Source: JANMCE01 sp963791625 (GTDB lineage Bacteria; Actinomycetota; Acidimicrobiia; Acidimicrobiales; Ilumatobacteraceae). From it: a stretch of 64,000 nucleotides of DNA. Below, piece after piece: positions 52,337-60,748 of this stretch; the stretch's first letter is position 1; every line of letters starts with the position of its first letter. A program made the position numbers and the translations under genes. A model generated the notes under the pieces. It was not told the DNA's origin. It saw nothing but the letters and a program-made list of their open reading frames with translations, and did no database searches. Where the stretch lies: positions 283,275 through 347,274 of the forward strand of contig CAWBTA010000005.1 of NCBI GenBank assembly GCA_963791625.1, read 5' to 3'.

Positions 52337-53755
52337 ATGCGCGCTAGGCGGTTTCACGGGTTGGCCGCGGTCGGAGTGGTTTTCGTTTGCGGCATCCTGG
52401 TCGCCTGCGGCGACGGGTCGCGTTCGGGCACGACCGACTCATCGGCCAACACGACGGCTTCATCGCCGACCACGTCGGTACCGACGACAGCGTTGGCCAA
52501 CTTGACGACGTCGACCGGACCATCGTCGACTCCGACTCCGACTCCTACGACGGCGACCGCCACCAGCACGTCGATCATGTTCGGCCCGGCTGCACTGGCC
52601 CGGATCGCTGGCGAGTCAGGTCGCGTCACGGCATGGCGAGTTGGCGATGCCGTCGTTGTCGGCCCGGTGACCGCGACGCCCCAGACTCTGAACGGTGCCA
52701 TTATCGAGCCGAGCGGTGCGGTCGTCCCGTTTCCTGCGGCAAGCGGGCCACCTGGCCAGGTCGTTCGCCTCGCCGACAAGGTCCTGACCATCTCGGCGTT
52801 CGGGGATAACAGGGCTAGCACCGTCGATCTGTACTCCCTAACCGAGCATCGCTGGTCAAAACCGGCCGTGCCGGTGAGAGTGGGCGAGTATCCGTACGCG
52901 TTCCCGGCGGGCGACGTGGTGATAATCGCGAGGCATGAGATCAATTCATCGGCAGAAGGCCCGGGTGCGGCTCGCCTGCGGCTGGTGCACGCGGATGGGT
53001 CCGTTACCGAAGGTGCCCTGCCAACCGATCCATGGGCGCTGCCGCAGGCCGGAGTGATGGTGGTGTGGACCGGCCGCGAGGTGGTGGTTTACGGCGCCGA
53101 CTCCAGTGCCTTCTCGACCCACCTCGCACACCCGACGGCGTACGACCCGAAAACGAACACGTACCGCACGTTGTCGAACCCGCCATGGGCAGCGTGTGAA
53201 CCTACCTGTGCGTGGATATCGCAGCATCAAGGTGGCGACCATCAGTTCGCGGTATGGACCGGCACCCGATCGCTGGTCTTCACCGCCATGAGCGGCTCCG
53301 AAACCACGGCCCTTCACGATCCGGTGCGAGACGCCTGGGAGCAGATACCGAACCCACCGATCCCGCTCAGTCAACCCTGGATCGAGGCCGCCCGCCGATT
53401 CGTCACCGTCTTCGCAACGAACGCCGGCCCGACGCATTCGAACGAGAGCGACGGCATGGCCGCAGCGCCGCGCGGCGTAGCGGCCGTGTTGGACCTCGAA
53501 ACCCGCACCTGGTCGAGCGCACGCTTCGCCGAATCGGTTGCGGGGGCGGGCACGTCGTGGTCGCTGTGCCCGGTGCGTATCGACTCGGTGCTTGTCGTAT
53601 CTACGTGCGCAGGCATGTCCGATCCGATCGTGCCGATGGCTCTCGATCCGGCAGCGGGTCGATGGAGCACGGCAACAGATCGGCAACAGGCCCAGGCGTT
53701 GATCGGACTCGGCCCCGTCAGCCTCGACCAGCTCGCCGTCGCCCTTCGACCGTGA
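52337..53755 (+). CDS. Lipoprotein with Ser/Thr stalk and beta-propeller-like domain
   Basis: 472 residues from the ATG at 52337. A lipoprotein signal peptide ends in the lipobox ILVAC (Cys at ~23). A low-complexity Ser/Thr/Pro stalk follows (~25-80) and then a globular region with repeats of the kind VDLYSLTEHRWSKP, YDPKTNTYRTL, HDPVRDAWEQIPNPP, LDLETRTWSSARF and LDPAAGRWSTA. These are kelch-like blade endings (Tyr/Asp-Pro ... Trp), pointing to a beta-propeller. It is anchored outside the membrane and the ligand is unknown. Confidence 0.72.
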   Translation: MRARRFHGLAAVGVVFVCGILVACGDGSRSGTTDSSANTTASSPTTSVPTTALANLTTSTGPSSTPTPTPTTATATSTSIMFGPAALARIAGESGRVTAWRVGDAVVVGPVTATPQTLNGAIIEPSGAVVPFPAASGPPGQVVRLADKVLTISAFGDNRASTVDLYSLTEHRWSKPAVPVRVGEYPYAFPAGDVVIIARHEINSSAEGPGAARLRLVHADGSVTEGALPTDPWALPQAGVMVVWTGREVVVYGADSSAFSTHLAHPTAYDPKTNTYRTLSNPPWAACEPTCAWISQHQGGDHQFAVWTGTRSLVFTAMSGSETTALHDPVRDAWEQIPNPPIPLSQPWIEAARRFVTVFATNAGPTHSNESDGMAAAPRGVAAVLDLETRTWSSARFAESVAGAGTSWSLCPVRIDSVLVVSTCAGMSDPIVPMALDPAAGRWSTATDRQQAQALIGLGPVSLDQLAVALRP

Positions 53756-53765
53756 GCGTGCTCGA

Positions 53766-54376
53766 TCAGCGAGAGCCGGCGGCGAGGGCTGGCGATGCAT
53801 CAGGTGGCGAGGCGTCGAAACCCTTGACGATGAGCCAGATGGCCAGGGTGATTTCCTGGGCCGCAAGGGGCAGCGTAGAGGAACCCGGCGGAGACGTGGA
53901 ACAGGCTGAGCAACGGGACCGCAAGGTAGAACGGGGCGCCGACGAGCCCCCAGACGGACAGCCATCGGGGGATGAGTCGCGACTGGTAAGAGGTACGCGA
54001 ACATCAGTGCGCCGAGCGAAAACACGATTGCTGTCATGTTGGTGGCGATCGACCCTTGGTCCTTCAGTTGGCGGGCGAGGGTGCCGAACTGTGCGGTATC
54101 GGGAGATCCGGCCTTCAGGTAGTCCCGGCTCAGGGCCACGAGCAGCAGCGTGGAGGTCGCGCCGACTATGTAGGCGACTGTTTCGAGCGCTCCTCGGAAC
54201 ACGACGTATCCCATTGCCAGCGCTTCGTTGTATCTCCTGAAGATGGGATACATGACGAACGGTATTGCGGCGAGCAAGAGACCCATCAAGAGGGCAAAGA
54301 GCGCACCGATCACCATCCTGTTCTGGTTCGCCGCGATCCGAGCGAGGTAATCGGGTTCTTTTAGGAGGTCTGACAT
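53766..54376 (-). CDS. DUF4386 family membrane protein (two +1 frameshifts)
   Basis: About 202 residues after correction. Frame 1 gives MSDLLKEPDYLARIAANQNR, TM helices and FSLGALMFAYLL. It then shifts near 53987 (extra T) to YQSRLIPRWLSVWGLVGAPF and the next TM helix, and shifts again near 53867 (CCCC for CCC) to LAAQEITLAIWLIVKGF and the stop at 53766. All three parts join into one uninterrupted DUF4386 protein with about six TM helices. Function is unknown. Two indels in one short gene mean either sequence error or early decay. Confidence 0.75.
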
Positions 54377-54681
54377 GAAGAGGACGCTCAGAGCGCCGGC
54401 AACGTCTCCCGCGAGAACAGAACTCCCACCGCGACGGCGGACTTTCGGTACCGGGACATGCCGTTCGCGTCGTGAACGTCTGCTCGTCGATGCTTGATCG
54501 TTGTGTCATCTCTCGTCAGCATTTCCGTCACCTCTTGGGTCGGGCATTGCACGCAAAAGCTCCGGTGTTCCACCACGATGCCGCGACCGGCCATCGAATC
54601 CGCAGAGCCGAAGGTCACCACCCACCTGGTCTTTCGGACGTCACTACAGTTCGGCCCAGGCCCCTCGGGTCGAACCGTTAA
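54377..54681. other. 305-nt gap without a convincing gene
   Basis: A 77-residue minus-strand frame (54388-54621) with CVQCP has no recognisable relatives and unremarkable start signals. No hairpin or promoter stands out. The end of the redox operon (stop at 54682) should lie in or beyond it. Confidence 0.4.
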
Positions 54682-55743
54682 CTACGCGGCCCGGTTCGGG
54701 CGTCGCGTGCGTGTCATATGAGCGATCATGCCAACGAAGGCTGCTGTCCACGCGACCAATGCCACAGCAAGCGTTACCTTCGGAGCCCACCCGAGAGCCT
54801 GGAGTTTCACGACAGCGCGCATCTTGAATGTCGATGCGCCGTACATGCCGAGCGGGAACACCAACGCCCAGTACGAGGGGTGATAGCGCAGCGGGACCTT
54901 CCGCACGAGGTGGCGCCAGATGCCGATCGCGATCATGAGCGGGAACCAGAACGTGGCCGTGGCCCACGCGAGGGTCACGAGGCCCTCGATGAGAGGCGTC
55001 AGCCGGTCGACGCGTGGCGATACCGTGCGGGCGCCGAGGAGGTTCGAGCCGGCTAGCACGGTGATGGCTACTGCGCCGGCTGCGATCCATGCGGGCGGGT
55101 CGGCCTCGGCAGGTTCGAGTGGTTGAAACGTCCACCGCAGGAAGACCATGGTCATGACGATCAGGTAGAGAACGAGGCCCAGGCAGAAGGCGGCGATGCA
55201 CACGAAGGCGAGGAAGTCGTTCGGGTCGTGACCGAGACGAAGTGCGCCGAGTACTGCGATCGACTCAGTGGACACGGTGAGCAGGAACCATGAGCCGTTG
55301 ATACCGGCTCCGAGCGCGGGTTTGTCGTGGCGTAGTACGTCGGCGATGAGTGGCGAGTACACGAGCAGCGCGTAAAGCGGGAGGCTGCACCACCAAAGGA
55401 CATCGGCGAGGGTCCACCAGCCGTGGATGAGTGCCGATGCACTTCCGAGCACGTTGGTACCGGCGACGATGGTGAGAAAGGCGAATCCCTTCGCGTGGCT
55501 GGTGAGATCAGCCGCAAGCAACCTTGTAAACGCGATGAGGCGGATGACGATGAGGACGACCAGCACCGCGTACGCTCCCGCCGCGACGACGTAAAGGCCA
55601 TTTGCGAGCCAATCGATCTTCTGCTGCTTGGCCCCGATGGCGACAATGCCGGTTGCCATGACGAGTGCGAAGTAGCCAGGAAAGAGCCTCGCCACCGCCT
55701 TAAGTCTCTGCGGTTCGGATGAGGTGGCGGAAGCCGCGGTCAT
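54682..55743 (-). CDS. TDT/SLAC1-TehA family anion transporter
   Basis: 353 residues, ten TM helices. Family landmarks are LFPGYFALVMATGIVAIGA (~20-38), GWWTLADVLWWCSLPLY (~110), NGSWFLLTVSTESIAVLGA (~150-168) and YWALVFPLGMYGASTFKM (~297-314). The family moves anions such as C4-dicarboxylates, sulfite (Ssu1), nitrate or chloride. As the last, 4-nt-overlapping gene of a molybdopterin oxidoreductase operon, it probably carries the enzyme's anionic substrate or product. That is inference from context. Confidence 0.88.
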   Translation of the reverse strand: MTAASATSSEPQRLKAVARLFPGYFALVMATGIVAIGAKQQKIDWLANGLYVVAAGAYAVLVVLIVIRLIAFTRLLAADLTSHAKGFAFLTIVAGTNVLGSASALIHGWWTLADVLWWCSLPLYALLVYSPLIADVLRHDKPALGAGINGSWFLLTVSTESIAVLGALRLGHDPNDFLAFVCIAAFCLGLVLYLIVMTMVFLRWTFQPLEPAEADPPAWIAAGAVAITVLAGSNLLGARTVSPRVDRLTPLIEGLVTLAWATATFWFPLMIAIGIWRHLVRKVPLRYHPSYWALVFPLGMYGASTFKMRAVVKLQALGWAPKVTLAVALVAWTAAFVGMIAHMTRTRRPNRAA

Positions 55744-55943
55744 GGTCGCAGGTAGCGCAGAAAGGCCGCTGCAGCGGCGAAGAGGGCAACCGAGACACCG
55801 GCGGTTGCCCAGGCGAGTGACTCGGCATCGGTCTGAAACGCCTCGACCGCCACCGTGACGAGGAACACCTGGAAGGCAACGAGAATAATCACGTACAGCA
55901 CAACTGCCGATGAGGTGCGTCGCCCGCGCTCGGATATCCTCAC
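55740..55943 (-). CDS. Small two-helix membrane protein of the redox operon
   Basis: 67 residues from the GTG at 55943, with GGAGGAAG upstream. Two TM helices: SAVVLYVIILVAFQVFLVTV (~12-31) and SLAWATAGVSVALFAAAAAF (~42-61). It overlaps both neighbours by 4 nt, which fixes its position in the operon and strongly suggests that it is a real gene. The longer frame from 56129 is a shadow of the Rieske gene. It is probably a small subunit or assembly aid of the membrane redox complex; no family is recognised. Confidence 0.75.
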   Translation of the reverse strand: MRISERGRRTSSAVVLYVIILVAFQVFLVTVAVEAFQTDAESLAWATAGVSVALFAAAAAFLRYLRP

Positions 55944-56449
55944 GTCTTCCTCCCGAGGGCCCAGATCATGCCATCGGGACGAACTTCGAGATCGATTCGA
56001 CCGAGTGATCGCGTCGGCGGACCGGAGATGACCGCACCGGTACGCGCCTCGAAGTTGCCCTCGTGGCATGGGCAATGCCAGCGCTGCGCGTCGGCCTCGT
56101 AATAGACGACACACCCAAGGTGCGTGCACTTCTGGCTGAAAGCCACGATGTCGGTGTCGGCGAGACGGACGAGGATGGCCGGGTCACTATCGCCTGGGTA
56201 GCGGAACAGAAACGTGCCACCGACCTCAACAGAATTGAGTTCGGTAATCGCTCGTGGTTCGCCACTGTTGATGCTGCGCAACTGAGTCCATACGGCGATA
56301 CCGACATTGGCCCCAGCCAACGTACCGGCCCCGAGGACGAGATACCGGGCGAACTCGCGGCGCGTGACTTCTTCTTCGGACAGCGCTTGGTAGGGGAAGT
56401 CGCGCCTCCATGGTGGGGCGACGGGGACGGGTTCGATGTCGTGGTTCAT
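55940..56449 (-). CDS. Rieske [2Fe-2S] protein
   Basis: 169 residues from the ATG at 56449, which overlaps the 4Fe-4S stop by 4 nt. An RREF motif and a hydrophobic helix (TRREFARYLVLGAGTLAGANVG, in parts ~30-51) resemble a Tat-type signal or anchor. The Rieske ligands are CTHLGC (~110-115) and CPCHEGNF (~131-138), including the two His. Usually such proteins pass electrons to quinol or cytochrome c. In this operon it may link the molybdoenzyme to an external electron donor or acceptor. Confidence 0.9.
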   Translation of the reverse strand: MNHDIEPVPVAPPWRRDFPYQALSEEEVTRREFARYLVLGAGTLAGANVGIAVWTQLRSINSGEPRAITELNSVEVGGTFLFRYPGDSDPAILVRLADTDIVAFSQKCTHLGCVVYYEADAQRWHCPCHEGNFEARTGAVISGPPTRSLGRIDLEVRPDGMIWALGRKT

Positions 56450-57084
56450 GCGATTACCTTCACGGGGTTGAGACCGAACGGGTCGTCGAGCCAGGTGGTC
56501 GTTGTGTCGGCGAGGATGTCTATAGGGCCACCGAGTACGTCGTCGATGACGGTGTAGACCTTGGTATGAACCTCTTGGCGGCCGAACATGAAGTCGCGAA
56601 AGAGCGACCCGCGTCGGGTGTCGTTGAACTCTTCGATTGTGCCGTACCAGAGGGCTTCGCTCGGGCACACCGACGCGCACATCGGTGCGAACCCTTCGGA
56701 CGTGCGGTCGGTGCACATGTCGCACTTCATCATTTGGTCGAAGTCGGCGACGTACTTAGGGACACCGAACGGGCAGGCGAGTACGCAGTTGGAACAACCG
56801 ATGCAGCGCGGCTTGAGCGCCGATTGCACGATGCCTTCTTCGGTTTGTTTGATGGCGTCCGCCGGACACACTTGTGCGCACGTCGGGTCCTCGCAGTGCA
56901 TGCACACCATCGGCGCAGTCTGTGTGCTGCTGGCTCGGTCGACGCGTTCCAGATGGATCAGCGACTGGCCGCGATGTGTGCCGCATTCGGCGCAGGCTTG
57001 CACGCAGGCTTCACAGCCAATGCAGCGGCTCTGGTCGATCACGAACACCGGGTTGTCATCGATCCCGAAGTGTCCGGAGTTCAC
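56446..57084 (-). CDS. 4Fe-4S ferredoxin-type electron-transfer subunit (four-cluster)
   Basis: 212 residues from the GTG at 57084, preceded by AGGGGGA; the frame is open further up without support. Four Cys-rich groups: CIGCEACVQAC, CMHCEDPTCAQVCP, CIGCSNCVLACPFG and CDMCTDR with CASVCP. This is the DmsB/NrfC/FdhB pattern of the polyferredoxin subunits of molybdopterin oxidoreductases. It overlaps the molybdoenzyme C-terminus by 29 nt, so both are made together. It should carry electrons between the Mo subunit and the membrane. Confidence 0.92.
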   Translation of the reverse strand: MNSGHFGIDDNPVFVIDQSRCIGCEACVQACAECGTHRGQSLIHLERVDRASSTQTAPMVCMHCEDPTCAQVCPADAIKQTEEGIVQSALKPRCIGCSNCVLACPFGVPKYVADFDQMMKCDMCTDRTSEGFAPMCASVCPSEALWYGTIEEFNDTRRGSLFRDFMFGRQEVHTKVYTVIDDVLGGPIDILADTTTTWLDDPFGLNPVKVIA

Positions 57085-57798
57085 GGCCGATCCCCCTGCA
57101 GCGAGGTCGCGGCGTGGGTGGGTCGGTGTGTCCGCCGACGCGTTCGACGCGTACAGCGGCGACTTTGAACTCGGGCATCTTCGACAGCGGGTCCACGGCG
57201 CGGTTGGTGAGTTGGTTGGCGGCCTTGTGTCCAGGCCAGTGATAGGGGATGAACACGGTGTCGGGGCGTATGGTGGTGACCAGGTGGGCTGGCAGTGTGA
57301 TCGCGCCGCGCCGCGAGGTGACCGTGACGAGATCGCCGTCAGCGATGCCAAGCGGATCAGCGAGCATCGGGTGCATCTCGCACAGCGGTTCCGGATACTG
57401 GGCAACCAGCGCAGCGATGCGCCGCGTTTGGGTTCCCGACAGGTACTGCGACACAACCCGCCCGGTGGTCAACAACACCGGGTACTCGCCGTCGACGACC
57501 TCGGCCGACAGCTTGTACGGCACCGGATGGAAGCGCGCCTTGCCATCGGGGTGAAAGAACTGACCGCCTTCGTACAGCCGTGGGGTTCCGGGATGACCGA
57601 CGGCGGGAACAGGCCAGAACATTCCCATCTCGTCCTCGATGCGCTGCCACGTGGCGCCGGTGTAGTCGGCGGTGCCACCGGTGCTGGCGCGGCACAGTTC
57701 GTCGAAGATCTCCTCGGCGTTCGTGTACGGGAAGTACTCGCTCTTTCCCAGTCGCTTCGCTATGTCCAGCAGGATCTCCCAGTCGCGGTCGGGCCTCG
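57056..57798 (-). CDS. Molybdopterin oxidoreductase, C-terminal part (frameshifted gene)
   Basis: Third piece of the gene that starts at 59310. It begins in the correct frame around RDWEILLDIAKRLGKS and holds the molydopterin-dinucleotide-binding domain: YPVLLTTGRVVSQYLSGTQTRRI, CEMHPMLADPLGIADGDLVTVTSRRG and the end of the fold. The open frame to 57904 upstream of ~57798 is out of phase with the gene. Joined to the middle piece by removing one base near 57785-57800 (GEARPDRDWE). Total corrected length about 750 residues. Confidence 0.85.
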
Positions 57799-58530
57799 CC
57801 AGGTGGTGTGACGGCGGCGTTGATCTTGATGATGCGTCCTTCGCCGCTCGTGGCTGTGCCCTCATCCTCTTCGTGCAGCGACCCGGGCAGAACGATGTCG
57901 GCATGGTGGGCCGATTCCGAGAGGAAGAAGTCGATGACGGTGTAGAACTCCAGCTTGTCCAGCGCCTCGCGCGTGAAGTTCACATCGGGTGCCGACACCG
58001 CTGGGTTGAAGCAGATCGACAGCAGCCCCTTGATCGTGCCGTTATGGATCGCTTCGATGATCTCCTGCGCCGGAAGTCCTTTGCCCGGTATGTCGGATTC
58101 GTTGCACGACCACACATTGGCGACAGCGGCACGATGCTCTGGGTTCGTGATATCACGGTTGCCAGGCAGCTGGTCACACTTGTGGCCGTGCTCGCGTCCG
58201 CCTTGGCCGTTGCCCTGGCCGGTAATGGTCGACACGCCGCAGCCGGGTTTGCCGAACTTGCCGGTCGCGAGCCCAAGGTTGATGGCGGCGAGCACGTTGT
58301 CCACACCTTTGGTGTGCTGCTCGATGCCTCGGGCGTGCAGCATCATCCCGGTCGCCGACGTACCCCATAGCTCGGCCGCCTCCTCGATGCGGGCCGCCGG
58401 CACGCCGGTGATATCAGCCGCCCATGCCGGTGTCATGTCGGCGACGGCTGCGGCTGCGTCATCGAAGTGCAGGGTGTGGGCGTCGATGAAGTCGTGGTCG
58501 AGCCAGTCTCGTTCGATCAGGCATGTGCAG
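57791..58530 (-). CDS. Molybdopterin oxidoreductase, middle part (frameshifted gene)
   Basis: Second piece: CLIERDWLDHDFIDAHT, AARIEEAAELWGTSATGMMLHARGIEQHTKG, KPGCGVSTITGQGNGQGGREHGHKCDQLPG, SICFNPAVSAPD and FFLSESAHHADIVLPGS. These belong to the molybdopterin-binding domains of the DMSO-reductase family, especially the formate dehydrogenase/assimilatory nitrate reductase branch (GQGNGQGGREHG). The open frame runs from 58598 to 57357, but only this central stretch is in phase with the gene. Confidence 0.85.
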
Positions 58531-59310
58531 TACGGCACCGAACAACGCCGAGTCGGTTCCGGGCCGTACCGGGAGAAACAGATCGGCCGTTCGGGCAAGC
58601 GGCACGACGCGAGGGTCCTGCACGATCAACTTTGCTCCACGATCGTGGGCCCGCCAGATGTAGCTGGTGGTGATCGGGAACGTCTCGGCGACGTTCGAGC
58701 CCGCGACCCACACCACGTCGGCAAGGGGGATGTCGCTCCACGGGTTCGGCGCCCGGTCCACACCCAGCGCCTTCTTGTTCCCGGTGCCGGCCGACACCAT
58801 GCAGTAACGGCCGTTGTAATCGAGGTTGGCAGTGTGCAACGCGAGCCGGGCGAACTTGCCGACGAGGTAGCTCTTCTCGTTCGTCAGAGACACGCCGGAA
58901 AGTACGGCGAACGCATCGTCGCCGTACTTGTCCTGGATTCGTCGGATCTCCGACACGACCCGATCGAGCGCCTGATCCCACGACACCTTCCGAAACCCAC
59001 CGGGCGCGGTTTCGTCACGTTCCATCGGGTGCAGCAGCCGATCGGGATGCCCGCCCTGCAGGTATCGCTTGACCCCCTTCGGGCAGAGCTTGCCTTCGTT
59101 GAACGGGAACTCGTACCACGGCTCGAACCCGACCACCGCGTTGTCATGCACCTTCAGCTTGATGCCGCACTGCTGTCCACAGAAGCAGCAGTGCGTGTTC
59201 ACGACCTTGTCGATCTGGAGACCGGCATCCCAGCCGCCAGGCGGGGTTTCGTTGAGGTGCGGCCCATAGCGGGCGATGAGCTGCTCGTCGGTGATCGGTG
59301 GTCGTGCCAT
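58459..59310 (-). CDS. Molybdopterin oxidoreductase, N-terminal part (frameshifted gene)
   Basis: First piece, from the ATG at 59310, whose A overlaps the expected stop of the upstream membrane gene (TGATG). It has the [4Fe-4S] motif CCFCGQQCGIKLKV with a distal Cys in KLCPKGVKR, and a probable Mo-ligand Cys in YNGRYCMVSAG, as in Cys-type formate dehydrogenases and assimilatory nitrate reductases. There is no Tat signal, so it is probably cytoplasmic. In phase until about 58525, then shifts. Substrate undecided: formate, nitrate or another oxyanion. Confidence 0.87.
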   Translation of the reverse strand: MARPPITDEQLIARYGPHLNETPPGGWDAGLQIDKVVNTHCCFCGQQCGIKLKVHDNAVVGFEPWYEFPFNEGKLCPKGVKRYLQGGHPDRLLHPMERDETAPGGFRKVSWDQALDRVVSEIRRIQDKYGDDAFAVLSGVSLTNEKSYLVGKFARLALHTANLDYNGRYCMVSAGTGNKKALGVDRAPNPWSDIPLADVVWVAGSNVAETFPITTSYIWRAHDRGAKLIVQDPRVVPLARTADLFLPVRPGTDSALFGAVLHMPDRTRLARPRLHRRPHPALR

Positions 59311-60361
59311 CAGCCGAACCCTCCACCCGCGCCGACTGGGCCAGGGTGACGTGGGCGCGCCGGCATCGAGGGCACGTGTCCTGATAGTGCCCACCGCCAT
59401 CGATCGAGTAGTCGAAACCGACCTGGGGCAATACTTCTTTGAGGTCGGCAATCTGCTTCGCGCTGGCGAACGGTTCGCCACAGCGACGACAGGCCGCGGG
59501 TACGCCTTGGCTATTGGCCTGCTTGTAATAGGCGACTCCAAGGTTTCCCGGACGTTGGAAGATGTGGAACAGCTTCCCGAAGGGCAGGTACATCAACCCG
59601 AAGATCACGGTCAACGCGTGGATCGTGTTCAGCGCCGAATAGAAGCGGCCCTCAAGCCACACGCTCGACACCGTGAGGAACAACCCGCTCACGGACACGG
59701 CGAACAGACCAGCGAGCGCGAGGAAATCACCGGACCGTTCCGTCGCCAACGCGCCCGCATCGCGGAGCCGACGTCGCAAGAAGATGAACACTCCCGCGAG
59801 CACCAGGACTGCAGCGACATCGAGGGCATGGAAGATGAACCAGCCGACAACACTCTCAGCGTTGAAGCGAATCGTGCCGACCCGCGACACGTACACCTGG
59901 TAACGGTCGGCCTTCTGTTCGACGCTCTCGAAGTGCAGCAAACCAAGCGTAAGTGGGATGGTCACGAGCCCGGCAAGGATGCACCCCCAGAAAACAAGTT
60001 GATGAGCGAGCCATCGCGATCGCGATCGGCGACGAATGAACCCCTGTGTCAGCAGTTGAGTTGTGACCAGCGCTGGCAGCGCCACAACGTTGTGGGCCTT
60101 GCGTTGCCGGAATGCCTCCCAGCCGCGGCGGTTGAGCATCGCCGTAGGTGGCCGTCGCAACCAGACGGTGTAGCGGTAGGCCACGCCGAACACAGCGAAG
60201 ATGATGCCGAAGAGATACCCGACCAACGCCGCGTCGAACCAGACCAGACGATCGCTTCCAATGAACGTCACCGCGACAACGACTGCAACGCCGGCAACAC
60301 CCCACGCGACCCCTCGTCGATCCAAATGGTTCGGAGAGCGTCGCACGTTGAGGGTTACCAC
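59310..60361 (-). CDS. NarI-like quinone-interacting membrane protein with C-terminal zinc-ribbon
   Basis: About 350 residues from the GTG at 60361, chosen for AGGAGG 8 nt upstream. Five or six TM helices: WGVAGVAVVVAVTFIG, DAALVGYLFGIIFAVFGVAY, LVFWGCILAGLVTIPLTLGLL, WFIFHALDVAAVLVLAGVFIF and SALNTIHALTVIFGLMYLPF, with His residues that could bind heme. The C-terminus has paired Cys (CRRCGEPF ... DTCPRCRRA). The open frame runs on to 59144 over the next gene. The natural end is probably GGGFG-stop at 59310-59312 in the neighbouring frame, which implies one missing base near 59315-59345. Confidence 0.75.
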
Positions 60362-60499
60362 TCGATCATCCTCCTCGAAGCACATCGTGAGTTCACCGAC
60401 ACAGAGCACCCCATCCCCGCCAGACTCGCCAACGAAGCCGACTCAAGCTTTCAGATCACACATGGTGATGTTCATGGATTCGGTCGGCATCGGCTAGGG

Positions 60500-60748
60500 C
60501 CTAACGTCATCTTCAGTGTTGGTCCCCACAGTTCAGGCCCGAGCGAAGGCACGGTGTGCTGCCTGGCGATCGACACCGGAACCATGGCGCTTGCAATGTC
60601 CTCCTGGCGTGACGGCACCAATTCCAGCGGTCTTACCGGCCAGCAGTTGGCGAGCACGAACGTGGCCGAGCAGCACCTCCGCGACTCGCGATGACTTCTC
60701 CTCGATGATCCCGTTCAACAGGAAGCTTCCGACGGCGGAGCCCTTCAT
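60500..60748 (-). pseudogene. Remnant of an ABC-2 type (NatB-like) permease
   Basis: On the minus strand 60748-60620 reads IIEEKSSRVAEVLLGHVRARQLLAGKTAGIG, the intracellular-loop signature of NatB/YhaP-type ABC exporters (given here broken: EEKSSRVAEVLL, ARQLLAGKTAGIG). A second piece, SRQEDIASAMVPVSIA, follows in another frame at about 60600-60550, a motif normally some 80-100 residues further along. The gene is thus deleted internally and frameshifted. Its left part is read out of frame as the tail of the glycosyltransferase. Confidence 0.6.

Noticed and set aside
54388..54621. 77-residue minus-strand frame with a CVQCP motif
   Set aside because: No start signal, no relatives recognised, and it adjoins a frameshifted gene; not supported as a gene.
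56588..57811. 407-residue plus-strand open frame
   Set aside because: Antisense to the 4Fe-4S and molybdoenzyme genes; no recognisable domain.
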